Of a stretch of DNA of 53,387 bases, positions 44,107 to 53,387 are shown piece by piece. The stretch's first letter is position 1. Each line of letters opens with the position of its first letter. The notes beneath the pieces are model-generated. The model ran no database searches, was not told where the DNA came from, and was given only the letters and a program-made list of their open reading frames with translations. Source of the stretch: an uncultured Gemmatimonadota bacterium (lineage in GTDB: Bacteria; Gemmatimonadota; Gemmatimonadetes; Gemmatimonadales; Gemmatimonadaceae); assembly GCA_946480295.1 (NCBI GenBank), contig CAMLIT010000014.1:1-53387 (forward strand), read 5' to 3'. The position numbers were made by a program, and so were the translations under genes.

Positions 44107-44625
44107 TCAACTGCCTTGCGGGTTGCCACCCGGTTTGTCCGTCGATGACGTGCCGCCAGCCGTCAGGCTGCGCGTGACGATGATGGCGGCGAGCGCCGCG
44201 GCGGATCCCAGCACGGCGGTGAAGGTGCGCCCCCGCGAGAAGCTGCGCTGGTACACGCGCGCGACGTCGTGCTGGCGCACGTCGACGCGTTCGCCGGTCC
44301 AGTGGCTGGCCTGCCCGTCCACGGTCGTGACGCCGTAGACGCGCAGGTGATAGACGTCGTTCTCGATTCCCGTGACCGTCCCCTCGATGCGCGCGACGCC
44401 GGCGCCCATCCGGTCGCCGAGATCGACGCGCCCCTGGTCGGACAGCTCCAGCGCCACGGTCGAGCCGGACGCCGGCGCGCCGCCAAGCGAGGGCGAGTAG
44501 GTATAGCACGCCGCCTCCAGCGTCAGCATCGCGCCGACGGCGACGGCGGTGGCGCGGCGGAGCCGCGGCGTGCGCCGCGGCCCGCGCGCGCCGCGCGCCG
44601 AGCGGGAATCCAGCGAGGTGGTCAT
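44107..44625 (-). CDS. Small lipoprotein, unknown function
   Basis: A 172-residue protein with an Arg-rich N-terminus (possibly a later start), a lipobox ending at C40 (LEAAC), a compact domain (VALELSDQGRVDLGDRMG, RIEGTVTGIENDVYHLRV) and a second hydrophobic helix near residues 130-152 (FTAVLGSAAALAAIIVTRSL). It starts 6 nt after the SusD 4 stop, so it belongs to that operon and may assist the pair. No family is recognised. Confidence 0.7.
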   Translation of the reverse strand: MTTSLDSRSARGARGPRRTPRLRRATAVAVGAMLTLEAACYTYSPSLGGAPASGSTVALELSDQGRVDLGDRMGAGVARIEGTVTGIENDVYHLRVYGVTTVDGQASHWTGERVDVRQHDVARVYQRSFSRGRTFTAVLGSAAALAAIIVTRSLTAGGTSSTDKPGGNPQGS

Positions 44626-44631
44626 CGCGCC

Positions 44632-46305
44632 TCAGTAGCCGTAGGTGCCCTTGCCGGCGCTCGAGCGCCCGCCGACGCCGCCCAGGTTGTAGAACGGGTG
44701 CGCCCGGGCATCCATCTCCTGATAGGGCACCGGGAACTCGAGCGCCGTGCCCTCCGGCAGGTCCCCCCAGCCCCGGCTGTCCACCCACCACTGCAGGTAG
44801 CCCGTGTACAGCGTCTCGAGCCGCTTCTCGTACTTCATCGCCTCGAGGATGTCGCCGCACGCCGTCGCCTTGTACTGCGATGCCGCCGTCGGCACGCGCG
44901 GCACACAGGCGCCGCCACCCGGCACCGGATCCGTCGCCGTCGTCACGTTCCCCGTCAGCGGCGGCAGGCCGGCCTTCGTGCGCGTCCGGTCGATCAGCGC
45001 CGCCGCCGCGCCGATGTTGCCCTTGCGGATGTACGCCTCCGCCGCGAGCAGGTCGTTCTCGGCCTGCGTGAACCACGGCCACAACCCGTCGCGATTCGAG
45101 TTCTTGTACGTCAGGTACCGGAAGCGGTAGTGGTCGTACTGCGACTGCGCCCACGGGTCGCCCTTCGTGTCGTCGCCGGTCGGCCGGTTCATGAAGTACG
45201 GATAGCCGTTGGTCGGCAGGAGCCCCGAGTTCGTCTGCTGCGTCTTCCGGTCGTCCCCCGCCGGGAAGCGCCTGTCGGGCGTGCGGATGAACAGGAACTG
45301 CGTCCCGTCCGCACCGGCGCGCTGCGAGAGGTCCTTCGAGAGCCAGGCGTCGAACGCCCCGGCGGTGTCCGCGAACGCGACGTACGCCGGCGCGGCCATG
45401 GACCACCCGCCGTACGTGTACATCTGCGCGAGGAACCCCATCGGCCAGCCGCCGGAGTTGGTGAGCGTGACGTCGAGGTCGGTGGTGATCCCGGCGGTCG
45501 CATCGGCGAGCACGGCGTCCCAGTCCACCACCTCACGCTCGCTGGGCGTGCGGGCGACGCCGGCGCGAAAGCGCGCCTTGAACGAGTGAATGACCTTCGC
45601 GAAGTCGGCCGGCGCGAGCGACACGCCGTTGATCCACGTGCTCGGCAGCGTGAAGTCCTTCGCGTTCGCCGCCACGGTGGCGCTCGTGGTGATCGCCAGC
45701 GCCGAATCGAGATCGGCGAGCGCGGCCTGCATCACGGCGACGTGCGACTGCAGCGTCGCGATGCTGTCCCCCGCCGACGCGGCGGGCGTCGTGATCGCCG
45801 CCGAGTCGTAGGCCAGCGCCGCGTCGCCGAGCGCCACGCCGAGGGTGAAGAAGGCGAAGGCGCGCGCCCGCAGGTTCCGCCCCGTGCTGCCGAGCGATCC
45901 CCCGCTCGACGTCAGGTTGTCCAGCGCGCGGATCGCGTTCGCCGACAGCCGCGCCGTCTTCTGCATCTCGCGGAAGTCGTTGTAGTCCTCGGTCGACGTC
46001 GCGTTCCCGCGGTCGTTCTGGATCACGAGCCGCGGGATCGCGGCGCGCACCGCCATGTTGAAGTTCGCGACGCTGCCGTAGCTCTCGAGGGCGAGCGCGG
46101 CCGCCTGCGGCCGCAGCGTGTTGCCGGCGAGCTGCGTGTGGATCGACTGGAACTGCGTCGAGATGACCTGCTCGATCCCCGCCGCCGTGGACAGCACGCG
46201 CGCGACATCCGGGTTGTTGTTGTTCTGCACCCCGAGCATGTCGGCGCACGCCGCCGTCGCCACCGCGAGAGCTACCCACCCGATCCTGATAGCCAGATGT
46301 CTCAT
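44632..46305 (-). CDS. SusD/RagB-like outer-membrane lipoprotein (pair 4)
   Basis: A 557-residue lipoprotein with lipobox ending at C20 (VATAAC). SusD-type features include NNNNPDVARVL, then AENDLLAAEAYIRKGNIG and ALIDRTRTKAGLPPLTG, and a C-terminal block MKYEKRLETLYTGYLQWWVD followed by LPEGTALEFPVPYQEM. It lies 66 nt after SusC 4, with a GC-rich hairpin in the gap. The substrate is unknown. Confidence 0.88.
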   Translation of the reverse strand: MRHLAIRIGWVALAVATAACADMLGVQNNNNPDVARVLSTAAGIEQVISTQFQSIHTQLAGNTLRPQAAALALESYGSVANFNMAVRAAIPRLVIQNDRGNATSTEDYNDFREMQKTARLSANAIRALDNLTSSGGSLGSTGRNLRARAFAFFTLGVALGDAALAYDSAAITTPAASAGDSIATLQSHVAVMQAALADLDSALAITTSATVAANAKDFTLPSTWINGVSLAPADFAKVIHSFKARFRAGVARTPSEREVVDWDAVLADATAGITTDLDVTLTNSGGWPMGFLAQMYTYGGWSMAAPAYVAFADTAGAFDAWLSKDLSQRAGADGTQFLFIRTPDRRFPAGDDRKTQQTNSGLLPTNGYPYFMNRPTGDDTKGDPWAQSQYDHYRFRYLTYKNSNRDGLWPWFTQAENDLLAAEAYIRKGNIGAAAALIDRTRTKAGLPPLTGNVTTATDPVPGGGACVPRVPTAASQYKATACGDILEAMKYEKRLETLYTGYLQWWVDSRGWGDLPEGTALEFPVPYQEMDARAHPFYNLGGVGGRSSAGKGTYGY

Positions 46306-46329
46306 GGATTTATCCGTCGATGTGAGCCC

Positions 46330-46362
46330 CCGGCGGGGAACCCGGCTGCGGGTTCCCGCCGG
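46330..46362 (-). other. GC-rich hairpin between susC 4 and susD 4
   Basis: CCGGCGGGGAACCCG (46330-46344) pairs with CGGGTTCCCGCCGG (46349-46362), a 14-bp stem with one bulged G. It sits between two genes expected to be co-translated at matched levels. There is no T-tract after it on the minus strand, so an RNA-stability or partial-attenuation role is more likely than full termination. The other three pairs have gaps of 10-29 nt and no such hairpin. Confidence 0.6.
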
Positions 46363-46371
46363 AGATCCGGG

Positions 46372-49300
46372 TTAGAAGCGGGTGCTCAGCGAGAAGCTGA
46401 ACGTGCGGAGGTTCGGGAAGTTGAACGCGTCCACGGCGGCGAGCGCCGACGAGCCGGTGATGTTGCTGTTGCCCGTCAGCCCGACTTCCGGATCGAAGCC
46501 CGTGTACTTCGTCCACGTCTTCAGGTTCCGGCCGACGACGGACACGGTCCAGTCGCCGACGCCGCGCACCGGGCCGACGTTGTACGAGACGTTGACCTCG
46601 CGCAGCTTCGTGTAGCTCGCGTCCTCCGTCGTCGTGCTGTTCGGGCCGAGGCCGTCGTACAGACCGCCCAGGCCGCGCGAGTCGTCCGGCTTCGGCGAGC
46701 GCCAGTAGTAGCCGATCGGCTTGGCGTCGGCGACGCTCTTCCCCACCTGGTCGACCTCGTGATCCATGAAGTCGCCGAGCGACCAGTGCCGCCCCTCGTT
46801 CCACACCACCTGGCCGTACGAGCCGTCGACCTGGGCGTACAGGAACAGCTTCCTGTAGTTGAACGTCGACGAGAAGCCGAGCCGGTAGTCCGGCATGACG
46901 TTGCCGAGGGCCACCTTCATCCCCGTGCCGGTGGAGTCGCGCAGGATGAGCGGCATCCCCCAGTTCACGTCGGTGCCCCACGGCGAGGCGCTCGCCGGCA
47001 GCACGGTGCCCCAGAGGTTCTTCGTGATGCCGTCGCGCGGCGTGTTCCCCTGGCCGACCCAGACGATGTACCCCTCGTTGTTCTTCTGGAACGGCTGGCC
47101 GGTGCCGCACTGGGAGCGGAACGTCGACGGCAGCTCCGAGCAGCTCGTGATGAACTTCCGGCCGTACATCGTGCCGAAGCGCTCGCCCTCGGCGAACTTC
47201 CAGATCTGATCGGCGCCCTGCTGCGTGGACCCGTCGAAGAACGGAGGCACGTTCAGCTTCGTGATCGTCGACCGGATGCGGTCGTAGTTCACGCGGGCCG
47301 ACCAGTTCACGTTCCGCTTCTGGACCAGCGGCACGTTCAGCGACGCCTCCCAGGTCTTGCTCGCCAGCGTGCCCGCGTTCTGCCACTGGTTGTTGAAGCC
47401 GGAGATCGCCGGCGGCTTGACGAGGAGGATCTGATCCTTCGACACCGCGTCGGAGTAGTTCACGGAGAGGCCGACGCGCGAGAAGAGCTCGGCGTCGAAG
47501 CCATACTCGGTCTCGATCACCGTCTCCGGCCGCAGGTTCTTGTTGCCGAGGGTGTTCGGCTGGAGCGTGCCGCCGGTGCCTATCGTGAACGTCTCGTACT
47601 GGGCGTCGAACCGCGGCCGGCCGCCGGCCGAGCCTCGCGAGACGCGGAGCTTGAGGTCGTTCACCGCCTTCGGCGCGAACCACCACGGCTCCTCGGACAC
47701 GCGCCACGCGAGAGAGCCGCGGCCGTAGTTGGCCCAGCGGTTCGCCGACCCGAAGAGCGAGCTGCCGTCGCGCCGGAAGAGCGCCCCGACGATGTAGCGA
47801 TCCTTCCAGTCGGCATCCACGCCGCCCATCATGCCGATCGAGCGGATCGAGGTGTTGGTCGAGCCGATGGAGAACGCCGACGTCGCGTTGTTCGCCGTCG
47901 TCAGGCCGGCGCTGGCGAGCGTCGTCCCGAAGAGGAAGTCCGTGAAGTTGTCCTGCTGCTCGTACAGGTAGCGCGCCGTGTAGCGCACGTTCAGCGTCCC
48001 GACCGCCTGCCGCGCCTGGGCGTTGAGCGCGCCGTTGTACGACTGGCTCCACGACGCGTCGTTCTCCTGCATGCCCAGCGGGTTGTTCGGGTTGTTCCCC
48101 GTGGTGCGGAAGCCGCGGTCGCGGAAGAACCACGTCGTGGCGTTCTGCCGGTCGTAGCTGAGGCTCGCGTCGAAGTCGAGCCAGTTCGTCGGGCTGTACT
48201 TGCTCGTCGCGTTGCCGAGGAAGCGGTCGTCCTGGTCCACCTGGCGGTAGTTCTGGAACCAGTACATCGGGTTCTCGTTTTGATTCCCCTGGTTGAGGGG
48301 ATTCGACCGGATGTACAGGCGGCCGTACTTGTCCGTCGCCAGCGTGTTCACGCTCACCGGCGTGCGCGTCAGGCCGAAGAAGCCGCGGTTGTTGTTGTTC
48401 TCGAAGTTCGCGCCGTCACCGGAGTTCCGTGAATAGAACGTGCGCACGCCGAAGCTCCACTCCTGGCCCACGTTCTGGTCGACGTTGAGGCGGACGGAGT
48501 TGCGGCGGAAGCCGTTGAGGAACTTGATGCCGCCCTGCTCGATGTAGCTGTTGCCGCTGGCGAAGAACGCCGTGCCGCCCAGCTGGCCCGAGGCGTCGAT
48601 CGTGTTGTTCAGGTGCTGGCCGTCGGTGATCATCATCCCGACGGGATCGTAGACCGTCGGCCACTGGTTCACCTGGAACAGCCCGCGCAGCAGCGTCTTG
48701 GACGGCGTGGCCGCGATGCCGGCATCGTTCTGGAAGGAGACCGGCGACAGCGCGACCTCCGCCGCCAGCTCGTTCACGCGGTTCGCCTCCTCGGCGAAGT
48801 CCACCGTCTGTGAGCACTGCGGCGCGCCGGACACGACGACGCAGAACCGGTGCTGCGTCTCGTCCATCATGAGGAAGTGGTTCTGCGCCAGCGGGAACTT
48901 GCGCTCGATGTTCCCGAGGCCGTACTCCGAGCGCAGGTTGTAGCGCACCCCCTCGCCGCCGCGCCGGCCGGACTTCGTCGTGATGGAGATGACGCCGTTC
49001 CCCGCGCGCGCGCCGTAGAGCGACGACGCGGCCGCCCCCTTCACCACCTCGACGCTCTCGATGTCCTGCGGGTTGATGTCGGAGATCGGCCCGTTCAACT
49101 CGATGCCGTCGACGATGTACAACGGCCCCTGCCCCCGTCCCTGCCCGTTGATCGACTTCGGGCCGCGCAGCATCACGCTCGGCACGCTGCCCGGCCGCCC
49201 GGATGCCTGCACGATCGCCGCGCCCGGCACCTTGCCCTCGAGCTCCGTGAGCGGGTTCGCGCTCGGCACCGGCAGCGCGCTCTCGTCCACCCGCGCCACC

Positions 49301-49710
49301 GTGAACGGGAGCTTCTTCTGCTCCGTCCCCGCCGTCACGCCGGTGACGACGACCTCGGCGAGGCGGTTGACGTCCTGCCGCAGGGCGAAGTCGATGGTCT
49401 GCGTGCCCGTCGTGAGCCGCAGCGGGCGCGCCTGCGGCAGGTACCCGAACGCCCGCACGCGCAGGTTCACGCTCTGCGCCTGCACGCGCGCGCCGGCGAT
49501 GCTGATCGTGTACGCGCCGTCGGCGTTCGTGCCGACGGAGATGCCCATCTCCGTGATGTAGACGTTGGCTCCTCCGAGGGGCTGCCCGAACTCGGTGGTC
49601 ACCTTGCCGGTGAGCACCGCGCCCTGGCCCTGGGCTCTGCCGACCGGCGCCGCCAGCGCGATCGCCAGCAGCGCTGCGGCGGTGGCCCGAGCACGGAAAA
49701 TTCTCGTCAT
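46372..49710 (-). CDS. SusC/RagA-type TonB-dependent outer-membrane receptor (pair 4)
   Basis: A 1112-residue SusC-class receptor starting at ATG 49710 with GGGAG upstream. A signal peptide (LLAIALAAPVGRAQG) is followed by a carboxypeptidase-like domain (GKVTTEFGQPLGGANVYIT), TonB box (LAEVVVTGVTAG), and a plug with LYIVDGIELNG, INPQDIESVEVVKGAAASS, LYGARAGNGVISITTKSG, then a barrel ending in SLSTRF. The N-terminal third resembles SusC 3. The open frame extends upstream but has no start features there. The substrate is unknown. Confidence 0.95.
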   Translation of the reverse strand: MTRIFRARATAAALLAIALAAPVGRAQGQGAVLTGKVTTEFGQPLGGANVYITEMGISVGTNADGAYTISIAGARVQAQSVNLRVRAFGYLPQARPLRLTTGTQTIDFALRQDVNRLAEVVVTGVTAGTEQKKLPFTVARVDESALPVPSANPLTELEGKVPGAAIVQASGRPGSVPSVMLRGPKSINGQGRGQGPLYIVDGIELNGPISDINPQDIESVEVVKGAAASSLYGARAGNGVISITTKSGRRGGEGVRYNLRSEYGLGNIERKFPLAQNHFLMMDETQHRFCVVVSGAPQCSQTVDFAEEANRVNELAAEVALSPVSFQNDAGIAATPSKTLLRGLFQVNQWPTVYDPVGMMITDGQHLNNTIDASGQLGGTAFFASGNSYIEQGGIKFLNGFRRNSVRLNVDQNVGQEWSFGVRTFYSRNSGDGANFENNNNRGFFGLTRTPVSVNTLATDKYGRLYIRSNPLNQGNQNENPMYWFQNYRQVDQDDRFLGNATSKYSPTNWLDFDASLSYDRQNATTWFFRDRGFRTTGNNPNNPLGMQENDASWSQSYNGALNAQARQAVGTLNVRYTARYLYEQQDNFTDFLFGTTLASAGLTTANNATSAFSIGSTNTSIRSIGMMGGVDADWKDRYIVGALFRRDGSSLFGSANRWANYGRGSLAWRVSEEPWWFAPKAVNDLKLRVSRGSAGGRPRFDAQYETFTIGTGGTLQPNTLGNKNLRPETVIETEYGFDAELFSRVGLSVNYSDAVSKDQILLVKPPAISGFNNQWQNAGTLASKTWEASLNVPLVQKRNVNWSARVNYDRIRSTITKLNVPPFFDGSTQQGADQIWKFAEGERFGTMYGRKFITSCSELPSTFRSQCGTGQPFQKNNEGYIVWVGQGNTPRDGITKNLWGTVLPASASPWGTDVNWGMPLILRDSTGTGMKVALGNVMPDYRLGFSSTFNYRKLFLYAQVDGSYGQVVWNEGRHWSLGDFMDHEVDQVGKSVADAKPIGYYWRSPKPDDSRGLGGLYDGLGPNSTTTEDASYTKLREVNVSYNVGPVRGVGDWTVSVVGRNLKTWTKYTGFDPEVGLTGNSNITGSSALAAVDAFNFPNLRTFSFSLSTRF

Positions 49711-50168
49711 CTCACTCCCTGGGTGTGATGTGGTGCCGAGCGACAACGGGCTGCGAGGTGCGGCGTGCGTCACGCGTCTGGGTGTGCGGACCTGCCCTCC
49801 TGCTGCGGGTATGCAGAGCCGCTCGCGCGGCGGGACGCGGGCGTGGGAGCGACCCTCACCGGGTGGTGCGGGCGGTCGGCGGCGTGAGCGGCGGAGTCGG
49901 AGTGCGTGCGCGCGCGACGACTGCACGCGACATCGGGACTTTCCGGACATCCTCGTGCGCACAACTCCTCCTCGACGGTCCAACCACACTTGGTTTCCAA
50001 ACCGTCACATGAGAGTTCTCAGATGCGCACCAATGCAATTGGCGCCCACGCAGAACGCAAAAAGGGCGTCGCTCTCGCGACGCCCTCCTCGCTGCTTCCC
50101 CTTCACGAGTCGACGAGCGGCCGTGCGGCCGCTGGTGCCGCGCCACTCGTCAGGTGCTCACGCGGCGC
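49711..50168. other. Intergenic region between susC 4 and atpC
   Basis: The gap of 458 nt holds the atp terminator (50059-50085) and presumably the SusC 4 promoter. Otherwise there is only a short palindromic TTGGTTTCCAA near 49990. No convincing gene or promoter was found. Confidence 0.45.
50059..50085 (-). terminator. Rho-independent terminator of the atp operon
   Basis: GGGCGTCGC (50064-50072) pairs with GCGACGCCC (50077-50085), and on the minus strand the stem is followed directly by TTTTTGCG. It lies about 85 nt past the atpC stop and is the most classical terminator in the window. Confidence 0.9.
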
Positions 50169-50447
50169 TCACACGCTCGCCGCCTTCTCCGTCACCACCC
50201 GCACCTGGTTGTCCACCACCTGCAGGAACCCGCCCTCGACGGTGAAGCGCCGCTCCGCCTCGCCGGCCGCTCCCGCCGCTCCCGCCGCTCCACCCGTGAC
50301 GCGGAGCTGCCCCTTGCCGAGCAGCGTCATCATCGGGGCGTGCCCCGTGAGGATGCCGACCTCGCCGTCGTACGCGGGCGCGACCACCGAGTCGGCGTCG
50401 CCGTCGAACAGCACCGCTTCCGGAGAGATGACCGAGACGCGCAGCAT
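50169..50447 (-). CDS. atpC: ATP synthase epsilon subunit, short form
   Basis: The 92-residue protein is only the N-terminal beta-sandwich domain of the F1 epsilon subunit (LRVSVISPEAVLFDGDADSV, YDGEVGILTGHAPMMTLLGKGQL, GGFLQVVDNQVRVV). The C-terminal helical hairpin found in 130-140-residue relatives is absent, so the usual ATPase-inhibiting arm is missing. An Ala/Gly-rich insert (GGAAGAAGAAGEAE) lies before the last strands. It starts 10 nt after atpD and is last in the operon. Short epsilon subunits are known in some other phyla. Confidence 0.93.
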   Translation of the reverse strand: MLRVSVISPEAVLFDGDADSVVAPAYDGEVGILTGHAPMMTLLGKGQLRVTGGAAGAAGAAGEAERRFTVEGGFLQVVDNQVRVVTEKAASV

Positions 50448-50457
50448 CGATTCGTCC

Positions 50458-51897
<1,440 letters not shown>

Positions 51898-51900
51898 CTA

Positions 51901-52007
51901 TGAGGGTCGAGGGTCGAGGGTCGAGGGTCGAGAGTGGCCGGGGGAGACGGAGCAGCGCCGAACGGCGAGCCTTGTCTCGACCCTCGGCCCTCGACCCTCG
52001 CGCCTCA
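51901..52007. repeat. 33-bp inverted heptamer repeat between atpG and atpD
   Basis: The left arm at 51901-51933 has four perfect GAGGGTC-type units. The right arm at 51975-52007 is its complement with 30 of 33 positions matching and contains the atpG stop codon. The left arm ends about 9 nt from the atpD ATG. The 41-nt centre has only a minor hairpin (GCCG/GGC) and no T-tract. Its family resembles that at 10.0 and 15.0 kb, but it lacks a central terminator. Confidence 0.88.
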
Positions 52008-52868
52008 TTCCTGCAGTGCCGCCGCGCCGCCGACGATCTCGGCGATCTCCTGGGTGATCTGGGCCTGACGGGCGCGGTTGTACGTGCGCCCGAGGATCTT
52101 CAGCATGTCCGTCGCGTTGTCCGTCGCGTTCTTCATCGCCGTGCGCTGCGCGCTGTAGAACGCGGCCGTGCTCTCGACGAGGGCACGGTAGACGGCGTTG
52201 CGCACGTAGGCCGGCGCGAGCTCGCTCAGGATCCGCTCGGCCGACGGGAAGAGCAGGTAGTCGCGCCGCGCCGCGCCGCTCGCCGGCGGCTGCACCGGCA
52301 GGACGCGCTCCGTCGTCGGCGGCGTGGACAGCGCCGACCGGAACTGCGCCGCGACGACGTACACGGCGTCGAGCCGCCCGGCGGCGAAGTCGGCCATGAT
52401 GCCGTCGATCAGCGACGCCGCGTCGGCGGCCGTGGGCCGGGCGCCGGTGTCCGTCCGCACCCTGGCGAGCACCCCGCCGACGTAGCGGAAGAAGCCCGCG
52501 CCCTTCCGCCCGACGGCGTGCAGCTCCACCGCGATCCCGCGCGACTCGAGGTCGGCGATCACGGTGCGCGCCTCGCGGATGAGGTTCGCGTTGAACGCGC
52601 CGGCGAGGCCGCGGTTCGCCGTCACCAGCACCACGGCGGCGCGCCGCACCTCGTTAGGCTGCCGCAGCAGCGGGAACCGCTCCGCCAGCTCCGGCGTGTA
52701 CAGCCGCGAGATCACGTCGCCGAGCGCGTTCGCGTACGGCCGCGCCGCCACGACGCGGTCCTGCGCGCGCTTCATCTTCGACGTGGCGACCATCTCCATC
52801 GTCTTCGTGATCTTGCGCGTGTTCTCGACGGACTTGATGCGTCCCTTGAGCTCGCGTCCCTTGGCCAT
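52005..52868 (-). CDS. atpG: ATP synthase gamma subunit
   Basis: The rotor-shaft subunit of F1, 287 residues. The N-terminal helix is canonical (KGRIKSVENTRKITKTMEMVATSKMKRAQ) but split here as KGRIKSVENTRKITKTMEM and VATSKMKRAQ. The C-terminal helix reads MLKILGRTYNRARQAQITQE and ends in IAEIVGGAAALQE. It starts 3 nt after the atpA stop. The gap to atpD (113 nt) is far longer than the other gaps in this operon because of the inverted repeat. Confidence 0.97.
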   Translation of the reverse strand: MAKGRELKGRIKSVENTRKITKTMEMVATSKMKRAQDRVVAARPYANALGDVISRLYTPELAERFPLLRQPNEVRRAAVVLVTANRGLAGAFNANLIREARTVIADLESRGIAVELHAVGRKGAGFFRYVGGVLARVRTDTGARPTAADAASLIDGIMADFAAGRLDAVYVVAAQFRSALSTPPTTERVLPVQPPASGAARRDYLLFPSAERILSELAPAYVRNAVYRALVESTAAFYSAQRTAMKNATDNATDMLKILGRTYNRARQAQITQEIAEIVGGAAALQE

Positions 52869-52871
52869 GCG

Positions 52872-53387
52872 TCAGACCTTCGCGACCTTCTGGTACGCCT
52901 CGATCCCGCGCCGCAGGTCGGCCTCGATCTCCTTCGTGAGGTCCTTCGCGGTGCGGATGCCCTCGCCGACCTGCGGGTAGTTCGCCGCCATGAACTCGTG
53001 GAAGCCGCGCTCCCACGCGCGCACCCCCGCCACCGGCACCTCGTCGAGGAAGCCGTTGGTCACGGCGTAGAGGATCATCACCTGCTGCTCGACGGGCATC
53101 GGCTGGTACTGCCCCTGCTTCAGCACCTCGACCGTCCGCGCGCCGCGCTCGAGCTGCTTCTTCGTCGCCGGATCGAGGTCCGACGCGAACGAGGCGAACG
53201 CCTCGAGCTCGCGGTACTGCGCGAGGTCGAGCCGCAGCCGCCCGGCCACCTGCTTCATCGCCTTGATCTGCGCCGAGCCGCCGACGCGCGACACCGAGAT
53301 GCCGACGTTGATGGCGGGGCGGACGCCGGCGAAGAACAGGTCGGCCTCGAGGAAGATCTGGCCGTCGGTGATCGAGATGACGTTCGT
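52872..53387 (-). CDS. atpA: ATP synthase alpha subunit, C-terminal part
   Basis: This is the 3' end of atpA, cut by the right edge. Visible motifs are [40 protein letters not shown] and the C-terminal helical domain ([20 protein letters not shown] to EAYQKVAKV). It is the first visible gene of the atp operon; the upstream members (delta, b, c, a) would lie beyond the window. Confidence 0.97.
   Translation of the reverse strand, partial: TNVISITDGQIFLEADLFFAGVRPAINVGISVSRVGGSAQIKAMKQVAGRLRLDLAQYRELEAFASFASDLDPATKKQLERGARTVEVLKQGQYQPMPVEQQVMILYAVTNGFLDEVPVAGVRAWERGFHEFMAANYPQVGEGIRTAKDLTKEIEADLRRGIEAYQKVAKV

Overview
The window is GC-rich DNA from a diderm bacterium. Evidence for an outer membrane with LPS is a Kdo transferase, TonB-dependent receptors and many lipoproteins. 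Four SusC/SusD pairs, AgmX/PglI-type C-terminal domains, TPM and LemA proteins, DUF4397 and a PSP1/RicT protein together suggest Gemmatimonadota (Gemmatimonas/Gemmatirosa relatives). This placement is an inference from gene content; no marker phylogeny was run.

Layout. (1) 1-4959, plus strand: housekeeping genes dnaE (3' part), accA, ricT-like and metG. (2) 5082-14770, minus strand: two SusC/SusD pairs. (3) 15133-17883, minus strand: an operon of TPM protein, nucleotidyltransferase-like protein, small AgmX-domain lipoprotein and LemA. (4) 18076-29938, minus strand: a tight ten-gene operon of two paralogous outer-membrane barrel/coiled-coil proteins, a periplasmic coiled-coil protein, two large TPR proteins, a small secreted protein, one ExbB/TolQ, two ExbD/TolR and an AgmX-tailed transducer. 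(5) 30386-32462, plus strand: DsbA-like lipoprotein and waaA. (6) 32558-35426, minus strand: EAL protein with degenerate GGDEF, response regulator and a small barrel protein; then two small convergent lipoproteins. (7) 36696-49710, minus strand: two more SusC/SusD pairs separated by a TonB/plug fusion, a DUF4397 lipoprotein and a small lipoprotein. (8) 50169 to the right edge, minus strand: atpA (3' part), atpG, atpD, atpC.

How the genes fit together. Region 4 is the best candidate for an under-described system. One ExbB-like channel subunit, two ExbD-like subunits that both keep the channel aspartate, an AgmX/GltJ-type transducer, TPR proteins and non-TonB outer-membrane barrels match in composition the Agl/Glt gliding and Nfs spore-coat machines of Myxococcus. 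It is probably a proton-driven, envelope-spanning machine of unknown output. Region 3 carries a second copy of the AgmX C-terminal domain on a lipoprotein.

A second theme is a family of intergenic elements built from degenerate 7-nt tandem repeats (type GAGGGTC / GACCCTC), often as inverted arms around a locus-specific GC-rich hairpin just after a stop codon. They lie at about 5.0, 10.0, 15.0, 18.0, 32.5 and 51.9 kb. One sits inside the atp operon between atpG and atpD as a 33-bp inverted repeat without a terminator, and one supplies the C-terminal codons of both waaA and the convergent EAL gene. No tRNA, rRNA, CRISPR array or transposase was seen.
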